Of a stretch of 16,891 nucleotides of DNA, positions 13,694-16,891 are shown piece after piece (position 1 is the stretch's first letter; the number at the start of each line of letters is the position of its first letter). A model generated the notes under the pieces. It saw only the letters and a program-made list of their open reading frames with translations. It ran no database searches and was not told the DNA's origin. The position numbers were made by a program, and so were the translations under genes. The DNA is taken from positions 1 through 16,891 of the forward strand of contig CAAGIW010000077.1 in NCBI GenBank assembly GCA_900770025.1, read 5' to 3'. Origin of the DNA: an uncultured Prevotella sp. GTDB lineage: Bacteria; Bacteroidota; Bacteroidia; Bacteroidales; Bacteroidaceae.

Positions 13694-15595
13694 TCACGGT
13701 GCCATCTGCCCTATCCGCTCCACCACTTCGCTGTTGGTCTGCTTCACCACCCTCAGGTCTTTGAGCAGGCGCAGGCGGAAGCGCCACATTCTGAGATAGA
13801 AGAACAGGCCCACGGGCAGGCACAATCCCGTGATGATATTCAGCCATTTCTGTCTGAAGGGCCTCGTGTGTGCGTGGGTGGCCATCACGGGATACCTGTT
13901 GAGCATACTGATAAGCACCTTGTCCTTGGTGTTCTGCAGGTCTTCTATCACCCCTTCCAGTTGCTCGTTTATCTCCCTTATCCGGTGGTCATCGCCAGGA
14001 TAGAAGAACACCCTGATGGGGTTGGGGGCCTTGAGCAGGTGGTGATGGGCAGAATATTCGTCTATGTCTGTGTTCATCTGCACCAGCATCTGGGCATCCC
14101 TTGCATACTGCGGGTCGTTGATCACCACCTCTTTCTTGGTGAAATGGCGCTTGGTGCGGATGCCTATCAGGGCAAACAGCAGGTTGCGATAGGTGTCTAT
14201 GCTGAACACGGTGGAGTCTTTGTTTGCCTTGTAGGTGAAGAAGATGGCAAGCGGGGCCAGCACCATGGTGGACACAAGTCGGCCGAACCACACGGTCCAC
14301 ACATTGCTTCGTGCCATGCGGAAGCCGGAGTTGTCGAATATATAATATATAATGAACACGATGACCGAGATGATGACGGGCACGCCCAAGCCTCCCTTGC
14401 GGATGATGGCTCCCAGCGGTGCGCCTATGAAGAAGAAGATGAGACACGACAGCGAGAGGGTGAACTTATAGATGGATTCCATCTGGTGGCTGCGCACGTC
14501 GCGGTCGATGTTCTCCGTATAGGCGCTCTTCATCTCCATCTCGCTCTTCATCATCTTCACGGTGCCCAGGGCTCTCTTCATCGCCTCCATCCTCGTTGCG
14601 TCGTCGGCATGAGCCATCAGGGTGTCATAGCAGGCCGAAGAGCCTGCCTGGCGTGCGGCCAAGGCGGTGGAATCCTGCCTGTTCAGGGGCGGCATGTAGA
14701 GCATTGTGCTCTTGGCCTGCTGGTAATAAGAGTGCCCCACACTGTCGCTAAAGGCGTGAATGGAGTCGAGGTCGAGCAGGATTTTCCCCAGTCCTTTCGA
14801 GCGTGCGTCGGCCGAGATGCCTGCCACATCCGCCATATTGAAACCTCCATCGAAGTCGAGCACAATGCGCTTGCGGGCGAATGTCTCCCTGCGGTAGGGC
14901 ACGCTGGCACTGCCTGCCATGTCTTGCGACTGCATGTTCTCAAACCATTCGCCGTCGCAGAGGGTGAGTAGCAGGTGCTTTTTCTCTGCCGTGGACTGCA
15001 GCATACCCGAGTCGGCCAGGATGATGGCGGCATCTTCATAACTGCCGTTCATCCTGTATATCATGATGCCATAGAGCATTCCCGTGGTCAGGTCTTTCTT
15101 CTGCACGTAGAGATTGGTGCCGGGGATGCCGTCATAGAATATGCCTTCGGGTATTTCGAGTTCCGGACTTTTCTGCTTCATCGACAGCAGCAGCTGGCCG
15201 AACGACTTGTTGGCCTCGGGGCCCACCACGTTTTGGAAGTAGAAAGAGCAGCACGCCACCAGCGACACGATGACCACAATGGGGCGGAAGGCCTGCATCA
15301 GCGAGATGCCTGCAGCCTTGATGGCGGTGAGTTCCGAGCTCTCGCCCAGGTTGCCAAAGGTGATGAGCGAGGAAAGCAGTATGGCCAGCGGGAAGGCCTG
15401 GGGCATCAGCATCAGCCCCATATACCAGAAAAACTGCACCAACACGTCGAGCGACAGGCCCTTGCCTATCAGTTCGTCCACATAGCGCCACAGGAATTGC
15501 ATCATCAGCACAAACTGGCAGATGAAGAAAGTGCCGACAAACAGCAAACCAAACTGCTTGATCAAAAAAATATCTAACTTTCTAATTCGCAACAT
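13694..15595 (-). CDS. LptF/LptG-family LPS-export permease, enlarged
   Basis: A 633-residue membrane protein of the YjgP/YjgQ family, which with LptB extracts lipopolysaccharide from the inner membrane. The N-terminal half has the first helices (about residues 12-35, 52-80, 102-122) and the coupling motif GESSELTAIKAAGISL (84-99). A large periplasmic domain follows, then helices in SLSCLIFFFIGAPLGAIIRK, VPVIISVIVFIIYYIF and VSTMVLAPLAIFFTY. E. coli LptF and LptG are about 360 residues; here the middle is longer and about 170 residues are added at the end, including an extra helix (NIITGLCLPVGLFFYL). I start at ATG 15595; an in-frame GTG at 15610 would add five residues. It precedes ribBA by 30 nt. 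Confidence 0.88.
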   Translation of the reverse strand: MLRIRKLDIFLIKQFGLLFVGTFFICQFVLMMQFLWRYVDELIGKGLSLDVLVQFFWYMGLMLMPQAFPLAILLSSLITFGNLGESSELTAIKAAGISLMQAFRPIVVIVSLVACCSFYFQNVVGPEANKSFGQLLLSMKQKSPELEIPEGIFYDGIPGTNLYVQKKDLTTGMLYGIMIYRMNGSYEDAAIILADSGMLQSTAEKKHLLLTLCDGEWFENMQSQDMAGSASVPYRRETFARKRIVLDFDGGFNMADVAGISADARSKGLGKILLDLDSIHAFSDSVGHSYYQQAKSTMLYMPPLNRQDSTALAARQAGSSACYDTLMAHADDATRMEAMKRALGTVKMMKSEMEMKSAYTENIDRDVRSHQMESIYKFTLSLSCLIFFFIGAPLGAIIRKGGLGVPVIISVIVFIIYYIFDNSGFRMARSNVWTVWFGRLVSTMVLAPLAIFFTYKANKDSTVFSIDTYRNLLFALIGIRTKRHFTKKEVVINDPQYARDAQMLVQMNTDIDEYSAHHHLLKAPNPIRVFFYPGDDHRIREINEQLEGVIEDLQNTKDKVLISMLNRYPVMATHAHTRPFRQKWLNIITGLCLPVGLFFYLRMWRFRLRLLKDLRVVKQTNSEVVERIGQMAP

Positions 15596-15635
15596 CTTGA
15601 GCGTATTCACATGCCCATGCAGGCATTTTGCGTTG

Positions 15636-15643
15636 CAAAATTA
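15636..15643 (-). promoter_or_regulatory. -7 box of the LPS permease gene
   Basis: The minus strand reads TAATTTTG, matching TAnnTTTG. Transcription near 15630 would put about 35 nt before ATG 15595, or about 20 nt before the GTG at 15610. No clear -33 element. Confidence 0.4.
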
Positions 15644-15708
15644 GTATAAAAAAATCAGAGTAGGGCTTCTTTTTCGTTTTTTTATATAGGTATGGATGCC
15701 AACGCCCC

Positions 15709-16104
15709 CTAAAATCCGCTCACCCTGTGCAGGCGCTTCATGTTGTCGTTCCAGCATCCGCGGATATAGTCTTCCTCTCCCTCATCTGCAAAGTCGGTTA
15801 TCTGCAGACTGAGTGCACCGGTGAGGTCGCTCTTCTCGATGCGTATTTCCCAGAACTGGTCTGGCTCGAACACCTCCCAACGGAAACGGATGTAGCTCAT
15901 TGCCTGCTGTTCCACCAGCACCGAGTGGCGCACATCCATCTCGCCCCACGGCTCGCCCCAGCTGAAGATGTATTCGTTTCCGTGGTTTTCTACCTTGTCT
16001 GCCATCCATTTCTGCAGACCAGACGCAGTGCCAATCATATCCCACACGATGGATAATGACTTACTGGAGATGGGGTATTCCATCAGCAATTTTGTTCTGT
16101 TCAT
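15709..16104 (-). CDS. START-like domain protein
   Basis: A 131-residue soluble protein without signal peptide or membrane helix. The sequence pattern, with an N-terminal strand (KLLMEYPISSKS), a helix with GLQKWMADKV, then a run of paired strands (EYIFSWGEPW, SYIRFRWEVFEP, FWEIRIEKSDLTGALSLQITDFAD) and a C-terminal helix (WNDNMKRLHRVSGF), is that of the START-like/AHSA1-like helix-grip fold, which forms a cavity for a hydrophobic ligand or binds a protein partner. I cannot assign a ligand. It lies upstream of the LPS permease on the same strand (113 nt from its stop to ATG 15595), with its own promoter, so the two may share transcripts. Start ATG 16104; ATG 16083 is possible but would cut the first strand. 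Confidence 0.82.
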   Translation of the reverse strand: MNRTKLLMEYPISSKSLSIVWDMIGTASGLQKWMADKVENHGNEYIFSWGEPWGEMDVRHSVLVEQQAMSYIRFRWEVFEPDQFWEIRIEKSDLTGALSLQITDFADEGEEDYIRGCWNDNMKRLHRVSGF

Positions 16105-16184
16105 AGGCTTGCATGTTCGGTATATCTCGGTTTTTGCGCCTTTCCACTCGCACCAACCTACACTGTTTCAACGTTTATGCGTCA

Positions 16185-16215
16185 CAAAAATACAGCATTT
16201 ATTTCGGTCGGGCAA
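16185..16215 (-). promoter_or_regulatory. Promoter of the START-like gene
   Basis: On the minus strand TATTTTTG (16185-16192) is preceded after 20 nt by GTTG (16213-16216), close to the -33/-7 consensus. A start near 16178 gives a leader of about 75 nt. It is divergent from the tRNA promoter. Confidence 0.5.
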
Positions 16216-16234
16216 CAAAAAGAGCGCAAAAAAA

Positions 16235-16265
16235 TTTGCAGGACAAAAAAATTGTATTACCTTTG
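16235..16265 (+). promoter_or_regulatory. Promoter of the tRNA gene
   Basis: TTTG (16235-16238), a 19-nt spacer and TACCTTTG (16258-16265) match the Bacteroidetes consensus fully. Transcription should start near 16272, about 13 nt before the mature tRNA. Confidence 0.75.
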
Positions 16266-16284
16266 CACCCGCAATCAGGCAAAT

Positions 16285-16358
16285 GGCGGGATAGCTCAGC
16301 TGGTTAGAGCGTCGGATTCATAATCCGGAGGTCGTGGGTTCGGGTCCCACCCCCGCTA
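16285..16358 (+). tRNA. tRNA with CAU anticodon (elongator Met or Ile2)
   Basis: A 74-nt cloverleaf: D-stem GCTC/GAGC, anticodon stem TCGGA/TCCGG around loop TTCATAA (anticodon CAT at 16319-16321), variable loop AGGTC, and T-stem GTGGG/CCCAC. The initiator feature of three G-C pairs next to the loop is absent, so it is elongator tRNA-Met or the lysidine-modified tRNA-Ile2; I lean to Met. The acceptor stem GGCGGGA/CCCCGCT has a G-U at the top and an A-C mismatch at the base (positions 7 and 66). The CCA end is not encoded, as is common in Bacteroidetes. Confidence 0.93.
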
Positions 16359-16368
16359 CAAAGAGAGC

Positions 16369-16401
16369 AAGGGAACTGCACACACTGCGGTTCCCTTTTT
16401 T
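16369..16401 (+). terminator. Intrinsic terminator of the tRNA
   Basis: GGGAAC (16371-16376) pairs with GTTCCC (16390-16395), with flanking AA/TT. A run of six T (16396-16401) follows. The descending half is repeated, imperfectly, just downstream as GCGGTTCCCCTTTTC. Confidence 0.9.
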
Positions 16402-16439
16402 CGTGTGTATGCGGTTCCCCTTTTCATGTGTCTGCGCAT

Positions 16440-16556
16440 CGTTTTGCAAAACGCACCATTTTGCATTGCAAAACGCACCATTTTACATTGCAAAACGCAC
16501 CGTTTTAGAACGCAAAACGCACCGTTTTAGAACGCAAAAAGGTGCGTTTTAGAAAC
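16440..16556. repeat. Five-unit 22-bp tandem array (right copy)
   Basis: Units begin at 16446, 16468, 16490, 16512 and 16534, exactly 22 bp apart. The first four start GCAAAACGCACC and then run into an A/G-TTTT segment; the fifth reads GCAAAAAGGTGCGTTTT, in which the core is inverted. The array is entered through the palindrome CGTTTTGCAAAACG at 16440-16453, as in the left copy. There are no unique spacers, so it is not a CRISPR. Confidence 0.9.
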
Positions 16557-16760
16557 GAGTAGTCCTCGACCAAATCTCAAAATGCACATTATTATCTTAT
16601 TATCAGATGTTTACACATCAACCCAACGGTCGGTTTCATTCTTGCCTTTTCCCTCTTAGAGGGAGGACTGAGGGGCACTTTTTCATTTTCTTCCCCTCGC
16701 AAGACCAGGTGGAGGCTTGTAATCCAAATCAGTCATTAGGCTGTCGTGCGCAAACATACT

Positions 16761-16891
16761 TTGGAATAAATCCCACCATTTCTCGCCATGGAATAGCTCA
16801 AGCACGCTTGGCTCTGCTCATTTGGCTTAACGAAATGGTTGGAATAAATCCGACCATTTCTCGCCATGGAATAGCTCAAGCACGCTTGGCT
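16761..16891. repeat. Two 53-bp direct copies, 78-nt period
   Basis: Positions 16761-16813 and 16839-16891 are identical except for one base (C at 16774 against G at 16852). The 25 nt between them begins CTGCTCATTTGGC. The second copy is cut by the window edge, so more units may follow. No coding frame of note crosses it. Confidence 0.88.

Larger units (their letters stand above)
16402..16891. other. Gene-free repetitive right margin
   Basis: I see no credible gene in these 490 nt. In order it holds the end of the tRNA terminator repeat, the five-unit 22-bp array, a shared word CTTATTATCAG (16596-16606), a 7-bp palindromic hairpin TCCCTCT/AGAGGGA (16650-16664), and two 53-bp near-identical copies at the window edge. 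Its general layout mirrors positions 50-300 at the left end. Confidence 0.6.

Noticed and set aside
12416..14971. An 851-codon open frame on the plus strand
   Set aside because: It lies antisense to ribBA and the LptF/G gene, both unmistakable. Its protein is rich in His, Val and Gly with no domain pattern, as expected from the GC-skewed codon use of the genes opposite.
15644..15690. Terminator of the START-like gene
   Set aside because: There are T-runs on the minus strand, but no stable stem precedes them.
16285..16358. Initiator tRNA-fMet
   Set aside because: The anticodon stem lacks the three consecutive G-C pairs next to the loop that mark initiators.
16334..16552. A 72-codon frame across the tRNA end and repeat array
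   Set aside because: It begins inside the tRNA and is made of repeat DNA; the 22-bp period shifts frame each unit, giving no true repeat protein.
16440..16556. CRISPR array
   Set aside because: The 22-bp units abut without unique spacers, one unit is inverted, and no cas genes are near.
16761..16891. CRISPR repeat-spacer or IS end
   Set aside because: The repeated part is 53 of 78 nt with a short interval, no transposase is visible and no target duplication can be seen.

Overview
The window looks like chromosomal DNA of a Bacteroidales bacterium, most likely a Prevotellaceae member (Prevotella/Segatella type). This rests on the repeated promoter pattern TTTG-N19/20-TAnnTTTG, the lack of Shine-Dalgarno sites, a tRNA without an encoded CCA end, a PorT-like outer-membrane protein, a single oversized LptF/G permease, and the gene order ExbB-ExbD-ExbD-TonB-PstS-like lipoprotein-TPR protein. 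The genus is an inference; no rRNA or marker tree is available here.

Layout. Positions 1-333 are gene-free: a two-unit 22-bp repeat, an AT-rich stretch and a C/G-rich hairpin. A FucP-type sugar MFS transporter (minus) and ribosomal protein L19 (minus) follow, each with its own promoter, with an L19 terminator between them. Next comes a plus-strand pair that splits a UshA-type 5'-nucleotidase into two genes in reversed domain order (C-terminal domain lipoprotein first, metallophosphatase second, ATGA overlap). It converges on a PorT-like beta-barrel gene (minus). A 56-residue 2[4Fe-4S] ferredoxin (plus) follows with its own terminator, back to back with a minus-strand terminator.

That second terminator ends the central unit (10780 to 5337, all minus): exbB/tolQ, two different exbD genes, tonB, a PstS-like substrate-binding lipoprotein and a secreted TPR protein. 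They are closely spaced and probably one operon from a promoter near 10970-10999 with a leader of about 180 nt. It reads as a proton-driven energy-transducing inner-membrane complex with dedicated periplasmic or surface partners. The role of those two partners is not known to me and is the best candidate for new biology here.

From 16104 back to 11081 (minus) lie a START-like domain protein, an LptF/G-family LPS-export permease, bifunctional RibBA (riboflavin synthesis) and a class I PLP aminotransferase. A CAU-anticodon tRNA (elongator Met or Ile2) is on the plus strand at 16285-16358 with a near-perfect promoter and a hairpin terminator.

The right end (16402-16891) has no credible gene. It holds a five-unit 22-bp repeat array of the same family as the left end, a small palindromic hairpin, and two 53-bp near-identical copies 78 nt apart running off the window edge. 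I found no CRISPR array, insertion sequence, prophage or defence island; most of the window is ordinary core genome framed by repetitive intergenic DNA.
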